From positions 2,294,001-2,358,000 of the forward strand of contig NC_089450.1 in the NCBI RefSeq assembly GCF_026210795.1: a stretch of DNA of 64,000 nt, read 5' to 3'. The stretch is from Rhizophagus irregularis. Its lineage: Eukaryota > Glomeromycota > Glomeromycetes > Glomerales > Glomeraceae. Made by a program: the position numbers and the translations under genes. Every line of letters starts with the position of its first letter. The first letter of the stretch is position 1. This document shows, piece by piece, positions 44,881 to 57,100 of this stretch. Under the pieces are notes generated by a model, which had not been told where the DNA came from, did no database searches, and saw only the letters and a program-made list of their open reading frames with translations.

Positions 44881-47261
44881 TCAAAATCCATCTAAAGTCA
44901 AATTATAAATTAATTATTTGCTTTAAAAAAGAAATCTTATTTATTTAAGAACTTACCATCAGGAATTTCCAATTCATCTTGTTCTTTTGAATGAAGATTT
45001 GGATTATTATATACTTCATCTTCATCTGTAAGAAATAAAGTAATTAAATTAAAAAATAATAAAAAATCAAATTAAAAATTCGCATACCATCAATATCACC
45101 AATATTTTGTCTTTTCATTTTTTGTTGAATTATTTCTTTTTCATTATCTAAATTTTTAAATTTAAGCTACATTAAATAAACATATTGGCAAAATAATTTT
45201 TACTTTTTTTGCTTACCATCAATATTATTAATATCTTTCCTTTCCATTTGTTGTTGAATTATTTCTTTTTCGTCATATATTATTTTTAAAATAAAAGTCA
45301 CGTTATTTAATAAATGAAACTGATACAATGAATATTTTTTACTTCATTTATTTACTTACCATTTGAATTTATTTGTAACTTTATAAATTCTTTGGGTAAT
45401 TTTTCACTATCACCTAAAATTGAGAACATAGAAATAGATTTAATATTTAATCTATTATTTCAAACAAATCACCTTTAATTATACTTGATGATTTCTTACT
45501 ATACTGCTTATTTGATCCATTAAAGTCGTTAACTAAAATAAATATTAATTATTAAGCATTATTATGTAATACTTCAACGCTATGGCATTAAATACAGTAC
45601 TTACTATTGTTAGGAATGTTAAAATCATACAATTTACTATGAAACCCTATTAGTAGTAAAATAAAAACTAAATTATTATAGCAACCAAAAAATGGTAGAA
45701 ATTATTATTTATATGGCTATACCTTCTTGTTCTTCTATTAAAATAAAAAGATAACATTAATAATGTATTTTAAATAAAATATTCATTAATAAAATATTAT
45801 ACACTTATACCTTCTGTTGCATTTTTTGGTTCAGGTAGATTTTCAAAGTTGTGAATTTTACTTGTAAATAATCTGTTACTCGTATAATTTTCTTCTACTT
45901 TATTCACTTCTAAATTATCTATTTCTGATTTGAATAATTCATCTGTCATATTTTGATAATCTAAATTAATTCTTATCATTTTTTCCCCAAGTGCAATAAC
46001 GTCAGGTCTTTTTAATGGATCGGCATCCCAACATTCTTTCATTAAATTTTTATATTCTAATGGAGTCCCCGGCACAATTTTTGGTCTTATACCGTTAATA
46101 ATATTCATTACAATATCATTTTCATGTTCATAATTTATAAATGGTGTTTGTCCAGATGAAATTTCCCACATAAGAATTGCAATACTATAAATATCAGATG
46201 CAAAAGTATGTTCTCTTCCAACAATAACTTCGGGTGCTATGTAAGGAAGATTTCCATATATACTTGTTGAACATTTATCAGCAGGTCCACAAAATCCAAG
46301 ATCACTAATATACCAGGAATCATTAAATTGTGAATATAATATATTTCCAGAATGTAAATCTCTATGAATTGCTTTCTCATCATGAATATAATAAAGTGCA
46401 TGAATTATTTCATAAGTAATATTAATTCTCTTTTTCCAAGTAAGTTGATTATGATTTTGTTGTAAATATTTTCTTAAATCTATATCCATTTTCATCATTA
46501 CCAGCATATAATTTCCATTTGATGGATTTTGTGTTAAACCATAACATTGAACAACATCTGTCCATTTGTTACTTATAGTTAAATGTGATTTAGCCTAAAT
46601 GACAACATGCTATTGTTAATATAAAATACTTAAATTTTACGAATAAATTTATAAATACAATTATACAAACCTCTTCAAACCAACTTTGATTTGCACTTAC
46701 AACATTTTCTAATTTTTTTAATATTACTTTGAAATTTCCAAATCTTTTTAATTGTTTTTTTTCAGAATCCCATTCATCATAATTTCCATTAATCCAATCT
46801 GCCGTATAAATTTCTGAGAATCCACCTTTCGTTAAATATTTAGTATTTTCTAAATTACTATACGGGATCCATTCAATTACCACATTTGGCACAAGTGTTT
46901 CCATTTGACATTCCTGTATTAAATTATCAATATCATCATTCCCGGATGTCCAATTTGGAAAATTTTCTTGTAAATAATTTCGAACACAATATTCACAATA
47001 TAATGTGGCTAAACATTCTTGGTAACAATTTTTACAAATTCTTCTTATACCATCATCGTTCATAACTTTATCTCGATCATAATTTTTAATTAATAATCTT
47101 ATTGCATAAGTTTTTTCATAATTTGTAAGAATTTTATCAGCAAGGACTGTTTGTTTTTGAAATTCAAATTGTTTGTGTATATCATCGTAAATATCACCAT
47201 CTGTTAATGTTGTTGCTCTATTATTTGTTGCATAAATTAACTCATATCGAAGAGCGGACAT
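44881..47261 (-). CDS. TKL-like protein kinase, ten exons
   Basis: Cytosolic serine/threonine or tyrosine-kinase-like enzyme. Exons on the minus strand: 47261-46671, 46594-45811, 45734-45723, 45646-45605, 45532-45473, 45413-45360, 45276-45217 (doubtful), 45147-45088, 45025-44957, 44891-44881; 580 residues with all exons, 560 without the doubtful one. Residues 1-110 have a Cys cluster (C-K-N-C-Y-Q-E-C and C-E-Y-C). The kinase domain follows: glycine-rich loop (T-K-G-G-F-S-E-I-Y), Lys in F-K-V-I-L-K-K, catalytic loop H-R-D-L-H-S-G-N, D-L-G in place of D-F-G, A-P-E, and an R-P-D end. The tail is Lys/Glu/Asn-rich, built from small exons that are all phase 1. I chose the ATG giving MSALRYELIYATNNRA because it matches the usual start of this family; an upstream in-frame ATG at 47420 would add an unlikely leader. 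Exon 7 lacks an AG acceptor and may be skipped without loss of frame. Confidence 0.85.
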
Positions 47262-49384
47262 AATGTAATCAATAAGAAAGAAAGAAAGAATTATTTTAAG
47301 TTCGTTACTCTGAGCGAAAGGAATCCAATGATATATGGCACAACTTTGTACGATCACTAGATGGACGGCTATTCGATTTTTCAAATTAGTAAAATGCAAA
47401 TTGTTGATCAAAACTCCCACATAAATTTTGTGACCTCGAGATTACGCCTCATAACCAAAAAAAGAAAAACATTATTATTGCACTTTTACTATATTTAGTA
47501 TGATAATTTAAAATTTAAAATTTACTTTTTTTTTATTTTTTTTTTCAGCGAATACAATTTGTGTTTAACAAATTTGATTGTCAAACTTATTGAATAGATA
47601 GTCCTTGATTATTGATTAATTTGATAAACAAAATCAATGATTATTTATTGTTATTTTTAAATCTTATTTAAAAAATCAATATAAACATGATTGATGAAAA
47701 GTCAATTTAGTTATTTTCAATTGAATTTATTTTAAATAAACAACGTGGCGAATAATGAACATGAAAGATTATAAGAAACCATTCATTTTATTATTTTTAC
47801 TAAAAAAGTCATATCTAAGAGAAGAATTTCTATAGAATTATAATTATTGTTTTTTTTTAAGATGTAATGATGAATCGCAAATATAGGTTTAAATAAAAAT
47901 ATATGGTTTAATAAAAAAAAATAAGTTTGAATGAAAGAAACGATTACGTCACGATTTAGTGTAATAATAATTATGACACGGTTTTCATGTTACACAATTC
48001 AAATTATTTATATGGAGACTATTCTAAACGGCAGCAGATAAAATTTTTTGTTATATAGATTAGAAAAATTCTCATTCACCAATTAAATGAATATTAATTA
48101 AAAGGGGGGATTCACCCAATTTGTTCTAATTGTTAACAACGCATGATTGATTATTGATCTTAGAATTATACCCTTCAATTGTTCTAACTGAACTTATTAT
48201 TTATCAGTTTTCCATTCAAGTAGACCGTTTTTGTTTGCACATTTTGCGACTTTCCATCTACTTTTTCTACAGCTCAAGCACCCTATTCGCATCAAATTCC
48301 AAAAAAAGTGGCCAAATTCTTTTAAGCGATTTTCACGCGAAAATCACGTGATATTTGGCCTGAATTATAAATTAGCCATAATTTTAGCCAGCACTAAAAT
48401 ATAACAAATTTCTTTAAGTTGATTTGCGAGTATAGTATGTGATTTCACAAAAGCTATAGCCTAAACTAAACAAGTTCACTAAATAAAATTATTCAGCACT
48501 CTCGAAAATGGTTAGAAAAAAGAATTTGAATAATACTTTTTTTTTTGTACTAGAGATTTTGCGAAATAAAAAAAAACTTATAAAAAATATAAGTGAAGTT
48601 TATGGCGCAACATTAAGTTATTTGATGTGAAATATTATTATTAAATTAATAGAATCAGCTCAGCTAATAATATAGAATAAAAAGTTAGGGTAACAAGTAA
48701 CAAATAAAAAATACATATAACTGTGGTGTCGTCGTGTCGAACACTGCGGTGTGAAATATAATTTTTGAAAAAAAAAATTCATTATGTAAAATTTCCTTTA
48801 TAACTACAAGTTAATAGAATCAACGTTAATAAAAAAAAATATTTTATTTGCTGTATAAATTTGGCGCTATCTATAAGCTCATCAATCATTGGATGAAAGA
48901 ATAAATATACACATTAACATTTAACAATGATGCAATTTGCAAATCTGTACAATTGTGTAACTCCGGTTAAACGTGAACTATGTGGTTTAAAAAAAATAAA
49001 AAAAATAATAATAATTAAATGCGTTTTATTATTATTAAATTCCACTACTATTTAAAAAGTATATATTAGTGATATTACGTAAAATATATAGAGATTTATA
49101 TAGTAAAATCAATTCTATTTTTAAAAATTTCTTTCATTTGTACTATTGTATGAGTATTGTATGTATCACTACTTTATGTAACAATATCTTCTTTGTTATA
49201 GAACAAATAATATATATATATAGTTATAATCTAGCTCTGAAAACTTATGTATTAATCAGCTCGTTTAACGCCTAATAGACTGACATCTTGTTTATTTTTA
49301 TACAAGAAATTCATTATTTCGCTTTATTTAAAAAAAAGGACTAATTCAATTTTAGATGTCATTTAGCTTTATTTGATGTTATCT
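47262..49384. other. Intergenic stretch upstream of the kinase
   Basis: It holds the presumed kinase promoter (not defined), poly-T and poly-A runs, and TCACGTGA at 48344. Frames at 48154-48351 and 49069-49275 are not supported. Confidence 0.4.
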
Positions 49385-49460
49385 ATTTTTTTCAAAGCTT
49401 GGAGCACAAACTTAATTTTGGATTTGAGTTAGCACCGAGCTAAAGGTGATCTTTTTTTTT

Positions 49461-49475
49461 ATTATTTAAACCCAC
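49461..49475 (+). promoter_or_regulatory. Candidate core promoter motif TTATTTAAACCCAC
   Basis: It is identical in core and spacing to the motif before the intact paralogue at 14129, about 60 bp upstream of the ATG. Confidence 0.4.
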
Positions 49476-49533
49476 GAAAATTGGCCACATTTTTCAAAAT
49501 TTTCGTTGAACAAACTTACAAAATTACATTTAT

Positions 49534-50092
49534 ATGTATCCTTTACAAGACAATAATGGTAACAGTGATCACGAATCTAATTTTACTGAGTTCATTAATG
49601 AAACAACTGCGACAACTATTACTCATGCGGAAAGTATTAACTGCGGTAATCCTTCTTGTTACTGCAATCGTAGTGACATTTCCGTGGTGAATAATGATTA
49701 TTTTCCTGCTGCACACGACCAATTTTCTCAATTACAATAATTACAATCAATCTATAACTCAAAGCACATCAAAAAATAATGATATTATTTCTCCCGGCCA
49801 TAATTATCAGCAACCAACTTTCAATGACTTTTCAAACAATAATTTCAATATCTCTCCTAATAACAAATATCATCAGCAATCCATGTCTTCACCTCGGCAA
49901 TTCCACTCGCAATATATTGATCAAAATCCGCCTCAAACCAATGTTTTTCCTTCACTTAATTCACCTGGTATTGTTATAAATTCTCCACAAACGTACGTTA
50001 TTATTATGCCAGTACCGGTAGCTAATCCAGATATTCGTCAACAAGATACTTGCTCGAATTATTCTATCACTGATAGTCAATTTAGACAATAA
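49534..50092 (+). pseudogene. Asn/Ser-rich family copy 3, frameshifted
   Basis: The first frame (49534-49740) begins MYPLQDNN and contains H-E-S-N-F-T-x-F and the Cys cluster I-N-C-G-N-P-S-C-Y-C-N, then stops. The remainder of the family sequence is in the next frame to 50092: K-N-N-D-I-I-S-P-G, then S-P-N-N-K-Y-H-Q-Q-S, ending with N-V-F-P-S-L-N-S-P-G-I-V-I-N-S-P-Q-T-Y-V-I-I-M-P. One extra base, somewhere in about 49715-49735, explains the break. No intron fits the gap. It may be a true mutation, a programmed shift or an assembly error. The promoter and flanks are those of the intact copy at 14129. Confidence 0.65.
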
Positions 50093-50403
50093 ATTAAAAA
50101 ATATTTGTAAGTTAAGAATATTGAGGATATTGAGGATTCATTTATTTTTATTTTTTATTTTACTTTTATTTTTGTATCGTTGTATTTCTTTATTCTTTTA
50201 GTAATAGTAGATGAGAGTATAATGTATCTACTAGCCAGAACATTTAAATAAAGTATTATTTTATTGTGTTATGGAACTCAATGCTTTTGAACAATTTTCT
50301 AAAAGTGTCCTGTAGGTTATGGAAATATCACAGAATTTTACTTATTACAAAATATCATTTTTCTGCTCTCTTTCGATATTGTGCGTAAAAAAAATTAACT
50401 TTT

Positions 50404-50596
50404 GTTTTATAACATTTTAAATATACTTATTTTATCTCTCGATTATTTCGATTATTTAATAATATTTAAATATACTTATTTTATTTCTCGATTATATATA
50501 ATATTTTAAATATACTTATTTTGTTTATCGATTATTTCGATTATTTAATAATATTTTAAATATACTGTACGTATTTTATTTCTCGATTATTTACAT
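50404..50596. repeat. Tandem repeat of about 50 bp, four units
   Basis: TTTTAAATATACTTATTTT plus CTCGATTATTTCGATTATTT recurs four times with small indels. It lies in the 3' flank of the frameshifted gene and is absent from the other copy. Confidence 0.75.
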
Positions 50597-50960
50597 TTAC
50601 AAGTTTACAATGAAACGGTTACGTCGTGAGTTCCCAAAAACCATTTGCCTGACGTAGTCTTCACTCATTTTTGAGAAAATGTCCTGTTGGTATAATACCA
50701 TATGTTGGAAATAGTATTCGGTAATTATGTTGTGTCAGACGATCCGTCGTTGTCAAGTAAAAGGTACATCGGGAAAATTATTATCGGTAAGTTGTTGAAA
50801 TTACGATATTTATATGCAAGTAAAACTTTCATTATAGTCGTCAATCAATAGTTTTGTTTCGAATTGTCATCGGCAAAGAATTTTTTATAAATAATCGATA
50901 GAATGTAAAACAAGAATTTATAATAAAGCTACATAAAAAGAAATTAGCCATAGGAATTAC

Positions 50961-51037
50961 TTAGATCATCATTATTACAATCAATAACGAGATTAATGGA
51001 ATTATAAGCTTGAAATGTCTTTTTTTATAGTTTGATA
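50961..51037. other. Short spacer before TIR element 2
   Basis: Nothing recognised. Confidence 0.3.
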
Positions 51038-51359
51038 CCCTATAAAAAAATTGGATACGTTTTTTATAAAGTTTTTATACGATTTTTTTTCCTTAGAAAT
51101 AACGTATCATAATAGGATACGGAAAAATGCACAATTCCGTATCACTAAAAATATGCTTTGGATACAGAATTTGCACGGGATTTATATGGAATTTACATAA
51201 TTTGATCACTGATTTTATCACTTGTATTACAGTTTACTATAATTGTATTTACACAAATCTAATTTTACTTTATTAAATTAAATAAAAAATAAAAAATAAA
51301 CAAAGTACAAATACATTATGAAAATTCCCTCCTTATTAAAACCACCTATTGCAACCAAA

Positions 51360-51800
51360 ATTATCTATAAGTTTAGGTTCATTTGGAGTCAAACAACCTA
51401 AAAGAACAAAAAAAAAAAGATTGGAAACAAAACCCCATATAGTATCTGCAATCGTCCAAGTCACCAAAGGTCAGCATTCCTACAAAAAAAGAAAGAGAAC
51501 TCCAGAATGTCTGACCTACATAAAAGAAAAGAATTATGAGGCGTCTAATGAAAAGAAACCAAAACAACAAAATAAATCCAAAACTAACCTACAAAAAAAG
51601 AAGACTCTGAAGCAACAAAACTGAAACAACCTACAAAAAGAAAATAATCTGAACCCAACTTACAAAAAAACAAGCAAATTTGAACTGACCTAAAAAAAGA
51701 AAAAAATCCTGAATCATCCTACAAAAAAAAGGACTCCCAAACTGATCTACAAAAAAGAAAAAAGAAACTGAATATTCTCACAAAAAAAAATCTGCTGGCC
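51360..51800 (-). repeat. Array 3: compact (T)nGTAGG units
   Basis: On the minus strand, TTTTTTTGTAGG or TTTTTAGG recurs every 35-50 bp (about 51785, 51745, 51718, 51690, 51665, 51630, 51590, 51520), each followed by about 20 nt of mixed sequence. Donor-like GTAAGT appears only once (near 51661). It looks like a shrunken form of the arrays at 21440 and 54200. The Lys-rich frame read on the plus strand (51349-51624) is a by-product of this array. Confidence 0.5.
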
Positions 51801-51839
51801 TATGAAATTAAATATAAATAAAAAAGAAAGGGGAATAAA

Positions 51840-52140
51840 GAATAAACCAAAAAAAAATATTTTTTTAAAAAGAGGGGTAACGAAGTTAGGAAAGTTAAAA
51901 AAAAATTTTTTTTTAAAGGGAGGACGAAAAATAAAAAATTTTTTATAAAGAGGAAATAGAAATAGAAAGAAGAAATTTTTTTTAAAAAAAGAAGAGTGGG
52001 AATAAAAGAAAAAATTTTTTTTTAAGGGAGTGACGAAAAAAAAATTTTTTTCAAAGGAGAGTGACGAAAAAAAAAATTTTTTTAAAGTGAGGTACGAAAA
52101 ATAAAATTATTTTTAAAAGGGGGTGACAAAGAAAGAAGAA
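51840..52140. repeat. Ladder of A-run/T-run units
   Basis: Seven or so imperfect units of GAAAAAAAAATTTTTTTTAA and then GGGAGTGAC repeat every 30-45 bp. Each A-run/T-run pair is self-complementary. The G-rich spacer is most regular at 52025-52125. Confidence 0.7.
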
Positions 52141-52521
52141 AAATTTAGAAAAAATAACAAAAATAAGACAAGAGAAAGAGAAAGGAAAGGAAAGACAGAA
52201 AGGAAGATCGGAAGATCAAACTCATCAAAGTAAGGGTTTATATAAAAAACAAAAAACGTATCATAACAAAACAATAAACAATCATGTGATCTCGTGTTAT
52301 GATACGGGATTTTTGTAAAATTATCTTCTAAAAATATTAAGTTTAAAAATTCCGTATACATTCCGCATGATTAATTTTTTCTGTATACATTTCTTATACA
52401 TTAGTTTTTTTAAAAAATGTTCAAAAATGAATTGCTTATTAAATATACGGAATTTGTATACGGAATCTATAGAAACGTACAAAAATGTATCCTTTCCGTA
52501 TACATATTTCTTATAGGGATA

Positions 52522-53578
52522 TTAAGCAACAGATTTTCTTATTTATTTTTTTTTTTATTATAATGATAACTTGAGTAAAAGTAATATTTGTATCATATTC
52601 TTTGTCATTTATTTGCATTAAAGCAAAATAAAAATTTTTCTACGTTGAAAAAAATCTTACTGAGAACTTATTTTTGCTATATTAATAATAAAATAAGAGC
52701 GTTTTCTATCAATTGAAAAAGATGGTTTTCAGTTCAAAATAGGAAACTCTCCTTTTTTGACCAATCAGATCGCTGAGATGCACTCGGTATACGATTGGAA
52801 CTAATGAACGTCCTAATCAATTTAATTCATTATTTTATTTTGTTTGAAAGACCAGACAAAGAATTAAAAGAATGTCGCCCAACTTATTTATGCTTTTTAA
52901 CATAATCATAATCGTAACATGTTAAATTATTTTTGATTAGAAGGTTTTTAATAGATATAATAAATCATATAATGTAACGTAAAAGCCACATATTTCTTTG
53001 TGTTTTTTTTTCTTTAAGTCTGGGTTATAGCCGAAATTAACTTTTAATAAAAAATAATGGGACTAACAATCAATTTAATACTAATCATTGTATCTTAGAT
53101 AAAGATCAATCTATTTTGTCCTAAAGTATGTCAGAATGAAATCATTGAAAATAATTTTAACAATTAAGGATATGATTGAGACTCAGATAAAAAGAAATCT
53201 CTATACAACAAGCTAATCATTTTATGCAGAATTTATCTAAAGAAAAATGAATTTTGTAGCGCCTTTCTACCTTTATGATCTTTTGGCGTTTAAATAATGA
53301 AAAAAAGCTAAAAATAACTCCATGTTATTATATATAAGATTTTAACATCCATGTTATCATATATTTTTTGATCACCATGCTTACATCACCGGTTATGAAA
53401 AATTCACTGGGGGTGAATTTTGTTTAACTGGGGTGAAATGAGATATTAATGAGATCACCGTTAGGAGTTTAAAATGTGGCTTATAATAAACTACAATAAA
53501 CTTTTTTTCTCACGACCTTTCTTTTTTTCTTTACATTTTTTCTTTCGTCATTTCATATTAACTTTCATTTATTTCACA
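52522..53578. other. Upstream region of the FAR1-MULE gene
   Basis: No gene seen. 53384-53450 has CCGG, GGGGGTGAATTTT and GGGGTGA words that reappear, in the same direction, at 62459-62505 beyond the gene. 53474-53578 is probably 5' leader with TATA-like TTATAATAAA. Confidence 0.4.
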
Positions 53579-53772
53579 ATGGATATCCAAGAACTTTCTT
53601 CACCTTTGATTCCTATTGAATTTTATAATAATACTCATGATGAACCTTTAAACAATTTTTTTAATGAAAATATGAATACAAAAGACAATTTATCTGATGT
53701 TAGTGATGACTTTATAAGCGAAGAAAATGATGGTAATTTATCACTTCAAAAGGGACAGACCTTCGAAACCTT
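53579..53772 (+). pseudogene. FAR1-MULE transposase, 5' part (disrupted)
   Basis: Start MDIQELSSPLIPIEFYNN, then an acidic Asn/Asp-rich region (LSDVSDDFISEENDG) and LSLQKGQTFET, which leads into a FAR1-type DNA-binding domain. The coding sequence is cut after the second base of a Phe codon by the element starting at 53773. The frame resumes in register at 59391 after 5618 inserted bases, one TT being the duplicated target. The open frame beyond 53772 (TETCKIGTV) belongs to the inserted element. An upstream in-frame ATG at 53474 would add a hydrophobic leader not expected in this family. Confidence 0.75.
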
Positions 53773-53934
53773 CTTTACTGAAACTTGCAAAATCGGGACT
53801 GTGTAGTAGCTATGTAGCCGCTATATATATTAAAAAAAGTAGTAGGCGTATCGCTATTTTATGTTTAACGTAGGGTATCCATATGGAGCAAATATAAAAA
53901 TACTGTGAATAATTTCGAGAGTCCAGCAAGTTTA

Positions 53935-54125
53935 TATGTAACAAATACAATGCAAAAATGTAGTTTATTTAATGTAAAAATATTGCAAAAATGTAGTTTA
54001 TTTAATGTAAATATATTGTTTATTTAATGTAAAAATATTGCAAAAATGTAGTTTATTTAATGTAAATATATTGTTTATTTAAAGTAATATTACAGTTTAC
54101 TCAAAGTTATAATACAGCTTTATTG
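53935..54125. repeat. Subterminal AT-rich tandem repeat
   Basis: ATTGCAAAAATGTAGTTTAT followed by TTAATGTAAA and TATATTGTTTATTTAA recurs three to four times. Subterminal repeats are expected transposase-binding regions; that role is inferred. Confidence 0.65.
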
Positions 54126-54199
54126 TATCAACTATCTAAATCTATATTAAATCTATTTTGTATCGATATTAATCTATACTAAAAAAAAGCTAAAAAAAT

Positions 54200-57100
54200 C
54201 TTTTTTCTAAAGTTTCAAATTCCTTTTTTTGAAACTATACTTGGGATTTTGGTTTCCAAGCTGGAGACAAAAAAAAAAGGAAATAAATTAAAAAAACCTC
54301 TTTCTATAAAGTTTTGAATTCCTTTTTTTTCGAAACTTACCTATCTCACGCGAGCATCTAACTAAGAGTCGATTTCACCAAGATCCGTGTCTGAGCCACC
54401 TAAAAAAAAAGGAAAAAAAAGAAATTAGCAACCGTTTTTAAAAGATGAAATAAAGATGGAATAAAACAAAAAAAATAATACTCCCACCAAAGTCCCTCGT
54501 CCAAAGAATTTAAGAACTGTCTAAAAAGAAAAAATAACAGTTAGAAAATGCTTGTCAAAATAAAAATCAAGAAAAAATTGCCAAACTCACCGATCACGAT
54601 AAAACAAAATTTTTCTCAGTAAAACTTAATTTCTTTGATAAAAAACACGAAGTAAATCGATTACTATTCCTTTGAGATCTTCAATAATTTCATTTCGAGG
54701 ATCCTTATTAATAACACTAAATCTTCCGTATCTAGTAGCTTTTGAATCCAATGAGACACATACAGCTGCAATACTTGGCCTATTATCACCTCTTCCAGAA
54801 TGGAAAATGTCAGCGCCAAATATCACTGTTGGTTCTGAAGATACAAAATCAATTTGATCATTGGTTAATATTACATTTTGTCCACCTAATTTTGCGTTTA
54901 CTTTCAAAAAGATGTTTGAACAAATTTAATCGATTCCATTTTTTCTCGCTAATCGTTTGAGTAAAATACATTGAGTTGGAACACCCAATTGCGTGTCCCC
55001 AATCCTTTTAATTTCTCCATATATTGGACCCGTTGATCCCAAAATACATATAATGATATGTGGATGATAATTTTTGTTAAACAAAGATTTGTGACAAGCA
55101 ATATTCAACGCCATAGTAATTTCGCCTTGAGGATTCGTATACATGACGTAAGGATCATTCGGGATGTCTAAAGACAGTCTTCTAAAAAAAATAAAATGTT
55201 AGTATACGTTACGTTAAAGAAATATATAGAAACATAAACATTGTCCGATTTCTCACCAAAATCCCACATGTTTGAAGGGTGAAACGAAAATAAAACCTAA
55301 AAAAGAAAGTTTAATAGTTTAGTACCAAACAAAAGACGACAAAAAAAACCAACAAACAATAGAAAAAACCCACCTTAATTCCCACAAAAGAGACATTGAA
55401 ACATAAAAAAGGAAATACCAAAACCTAAAAAGAAAGATAACACTGAAGGGGTCACCAAAACCTAAAAAGAAACCAAATCTACAAAAAAAAGAAAATCAAA
55501 AGTTAATGACGAATACGAAGAAATAAAATGGCAAATCTAAAAGAGAAAAATGAACCTTTAATAGAGTTCGTTAAAATAAAGTAATTTATGAAAAAAAATT
55601 ACCCACCAGAAGAATCCCAATGTTAGAAACTGTTCGTTAAAGGAAACGGTGGTGAATACTTCACTGAAGGAAGGTAGTTCAGAGCTGATATGGAAGGTGC
55701 GGAATTACAGAGACTAATAAAGAAATGCAGAGCAATTGTTAAAAAAAATCCCGAATGCCAGTTCCTAAAGGAAAAAAAAGGAACGTTAGTGACGTTCCTA
55801 TAACAAAAGGACCATATGCTTAACTTACCCTTTCACGAATTCAAGTTTGGGTGACGGTTCCTAAAGTATTTCCGTAAAAAAATAATTTTTTTAATAATTA
55901 AAGACTGAACTTTAGTGGTCCAAAAAGAAACGTTAAAATGTTTCTTAATTAATAAACACATCCACACACACCACTCCTCATTTACCTCTATTCCTGATCA
56001 TCACCGTTTCAAAAGCAGAGACGTTCCTAAAGAATAAGAATAAAGTGAGTAAAGAAAAAAATAAATAAAAAAAATGAAAGTAAACGAAAAATATACTAAC
56101 CTCCCGTCTATTTTGCATTCTTAGAAATCCACTGAAACTGCCATTCCAAAAGAAGAGATCGTTCCTAAAGAAATAAAAATAAGGTGAGTAAAGAAAAAAA
56201 TAAATAAAAAAAAAATGAAAATAAATGAAATAAACGAAAATATACTAACCTTCCATCTATCTTGCATTCTTAAAAATCCACTGAAACTGCCATTCCGAAA
56301 GAAGAGACCGTTCCTAAAGAAATAAAAATAAGGTGAGTAAAGAAAAAAATAAATAAAAAAAATGAAAGTAAACGAAAAATATACTAACCTTCCCGTCTAT
56401 CTTGCATTCTTAGAAATCCACTGAAACTGGCGTTCCGAAAGAAGAGACCGTTCCTAAAGAAATAAAAATAAGGTGAGTAAAGAAAAAAAATAAATAAAAA
56501 AAATGAAAGTAAACGAAAAATATACTAACCTTCCCGTCTATCTTGCATTCTTAGAAATCCACTGAAACTGCCATTCCGAAAGAAGAGACTGTTCCTAAAG
56601 AAATAAAAATAAGGTGAGTAAAGAAAAAAATAAATAAAAAAAAAATGAAAGTAAACGAAAAATATACTAACCTTCCCGTCTATCTGTCATTCTTAGAAAT
56701 CCACTGAAACTGCCATTCCGAAAGAAGAGACTGTTCCTAAAGAAATAAAAATAAGGTGAGTAAAGAAAAAATAAACAAAAAAAAATGAAAATAAACGAAA
56801 AATATACTAACCTCCCGTCTATCTTGCATTCTTAGAAATCCATCAAAACTGCCATTCCGAAAGAAGAGATCGTTCCTAAAGAAATAAAAATAAGGTGAGT
56901 AAAGAAAAAAATAAATAAAAAAAAAATGAAAATAAATGAAATAAACGAAAATATACTAACCTTCCATCTATCTTGCATTCTTAAAAATCCACTGAAACTG
57001 CCATTCCGAAAGAAGAGATCGTTCCTAAAGAAATAAAAATAAGGTGAGTAAAGAAAAAAATAAATAAAAAAAATGAAAATAAACGAAAAATATACTAACC

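Larger units (their letters stand above)
49385..50960 (+). repeat. Segmental duplication, inverted partner of 12900-14290
   Basis: It includes the 5' region (TTTTTCAAAGCTTGGAGCAC, GAGTTAGCACCGAGCTAA, TATTTAAACCCACG), the frameshifted gene and the 3' region (TTCTTTTTATGTAGC-like and TTCTTTGCCGA-like, both read in reverse). A local tandem repeat (50404-50596) lies inside this copy. Confidence 0.7.
51038..52518 (-). mobile_element. TIR element 2 with intron-like array
   Basis: The left end is CCCTATAAAAAAATTGGATACG. The right end in reverse is CCCTATAAGAAATATGTATACG. ATA is present directly outside both ends (51035-51037, 52519-52521). GTATACGGAAT-type words recur near both ends. The interior, read on the minus strand, has a C/T-rich tract, an A/T ladder and a compact splice-like array. 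No transposase is visible. Confidence 0.6.

Noticed and set aside
49740-49790. Intron explaining the break in the third Asn/Ser-rich copy
   Set aside because: There is no donor/acceptor pair around the break, and the conserved sequence is contiguous with only a one-base difference.
51349-51624. Lys-rich 91-codon frame
   Set aside because: It is the plus-strand shadow of the (T)nGTAGG array on the minus strand; the Lys codons are its A runs.
54672-54960. Plus-strand frames opposite the Argonaute exon
   Set aside because: They are shadows of the conserved minus-strand PIWI reading.
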